The translations under genes and the position numbers were made by a program. Shown one piece after another: positions 39,840 through 40,561 of a stretch of DNA of 40,561 nucleotides. The first letter of the stretch is position 1, and every line of letters starts with the position of its first letter. The notes under the pieces were generated by a model that was not told the DNA's origin, made no database searches, and worked only from the letters and a program-made list of their open reading frames with translations. Location of the stretch: the NCBI GenBank assembly GCA_937859855.1, contig CALMAR010000034.1, positions 1 to 40,561 on the forward strand. The letters are read 5' to 3'. Source of the stretch: an uncultured Kineosporia sp. GTDB lineage: Bacteria; Actinomycetota; Actinomycetes; Actinomycetales; Kineosporiaceae.

Positions 39840-40561
39840 GGCGTTCCCCGCTTCCTGTCGAGGGTCGCCGGAGCAGAACCCCGGTCATCGTGGAGCACGG
39901 CTTCCATGGTCGGGGCGTCGGTGACGACGACGTCGACGATGCCGCTGCGCAGGGCGGCTCGCATGATCTGCACCTTGGCCGGCCCGACCGCCACGGCAAC
40001 CACCTCAGGGATGTCGCGCAGCGACTGCTCGTCCAGGCGCAGCATCCTGCGGCTCAGAGCGGTCTGCACGACCGAGCCGTCGGCGGCGAGCATGTGGCCA
40101 CCGGCATCACCGACGGCACCGTCGGCGATGCTGTCCTCGAGATCCCCGCGCTGGGCGAAACCGGCCCGCAGTAACGAGGACACCTCGGGCGCCATACCTC
40201 CGAGACCGATCACGGCGACGTCCGCCTGGGCCGCCTCGGCGAGCACGCTCGCCACCGAATGCTGCCGCAGTAAGGCGTCCACCAGTGCCTCGTCGTCCAG
40301 CACCAGGGGCGCGTTCAGGGTCCGGTACTCCCCACCCAGCCGGGCTGCGAAGGTTCGGGCGAGTTCCGGCCCGTCGATGGCGGGCTGCCGTGAACCGGCC
40401 GCTCCGAGCATCTGGACGGTCCGGACCTGGCGCGACGGGTCGTCACTCAGGCCGTCCGCCACGGCCGTGACCGAGGTACCCCAGGAGATGGCGAGCGTGC
40501 CGTCCCTGGGCAGCCGCGCCTCGAGGTGGCGGGCGGCGAGCATGCCGACCCGGGGCAGCGG
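39836..40561 (-). CDS. SorC/LsrR family sugar-responsive regulator, C-terminal domain (5' end outside window)
   Basis: The frame runs to the right edge, so the HTH part is missing. What is present is the sugar-binding (SorC/DeoR-type) domain: LPRDGTLAISWGTSVTAVADGL, VRTVQMLGAAGSR, ADVAVIGLGGMAP, FAQRGDLEDSIADGAVGDAGG, then DIPEVVAVAVGPAKVQIMRAALRSGIVDVVVTD. These match the effector-binding fold that senses sugar phosphates. An ATG at 40543 is inside the domain and is not the true start. It is coupled to the ADH gene by ATGA. It presumably controls this locus, including the promoter at 32.9 kb. Confidence 0.9.
   Translation of the reverse strand, partial: PLPRVGMLAARHLEARLPRDGTLAISWGTSVTAVADGLSDDPSRQVRTVQMLGAAGSRQPAIDGPELARTFAARLGGEYRTLNAPLVLDDEALVDALLRQHSVASVLAEAAQADVAVIGLGGMAPEVSSLLRAGFAQRGDLEDSIADGAVGDAGGHMLAADGSVVQTALSRRMLRLDEQSLRDIPEVVAVAVGPAKVQIMRAALRSGIVDVVVTDAPTMEAVLHDDRGSAPATLDRKRGTP

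Noticed and set aside
1..40561. CRISPR array, tRNA, rRNA, transposase, integrase or attachment-site duplication
   Set aside because: No spaced identical repeats, cloverleaf, IS-like ends or recombinase sequence could be found on reading either strand.

Overview
The window reads as chromosomal DNA of a high-GC Gram-positive actinomycete. GTG starts are frequent, operons are tightly packed with ATGA/GTGA stop-start overlaps, and the window has a GTP-type PEP carboxykinase, F420-type luciferase-like oxidoreductases, a SmtB/Zur-type zinc locus and a DUF5666-like/ArnT-like envelope pair. The genus cannot be told from the sequence alone. I see no rRNA, tRNA, CRISPR array, insertion sequence or phage gene.

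Layout. (1) 1-4.4 kb: end of a DUF899 gene, a metallo-beta-lactamase-fold hydrolase and a CynX/NimT-type MFS exporter in one overlapping run, then pckG on the other strand. (2) 4.4-14.1 kb: a catabolic island. A rightward SDR-MFS pair faces a leftward seven-gene operon (SDR, SDR, ABM-domain monooxygenase, sugar-type ABC ATPase and permease, SDR, substrate-binding lipoprotein). The same inverted repeat, TTCTG-N5-CAGAA, lies upstream of both operons, which suggests one regulator controls the whole island. (3) 14.2-30 kb: a mosaic of small functional units. These are ArsR/SRPBCC, a D,D-carboxypeptidase, a zinc operon with a histidine-rich protein, an SDR, an LLM oxidoreductase coupled to a 68-residue unknown, TetR, DUF5666-like/glycosyltransferase, and a cyclic-nucleotide-domain flavoprotein. 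They are interspersed with six decayed genes (LLM, AraC, DJ-1/PfpI, RibD-like reductase, SDR, HtrA-type protease). (4) 29.8-32.6 kb: a flavin-based membrane electron-transfer operon (ferric-reductase-like flavocytochrome, FMN-binding protein, ApbE flavinyltransferase). (5) 32.6-40.6 kb: a second sugar operon (ABC ATPase, permease, ChvE-like lipoprotein, LsrF-like aldolase, RhaD-C-terminal-like SDR) converging on a zinc alcohol dehydrogenase and a SorC/LsrR-family regulator cut by the window edge. A good promoter and a perfect 14-bp palindrome sit in front of this operon.

The two sugar islands share a plan: an Rbs-type ABC importer brings in a carbohydrate and SDR/ADH enzymes oxidise it. In the second, an aldolase cleaves a ketose or ketose phosphate, and the sugar-sensing SorC regulator presumably derepresses the system through the 14-bp palindrome. 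Substrates are unknown in both cases.
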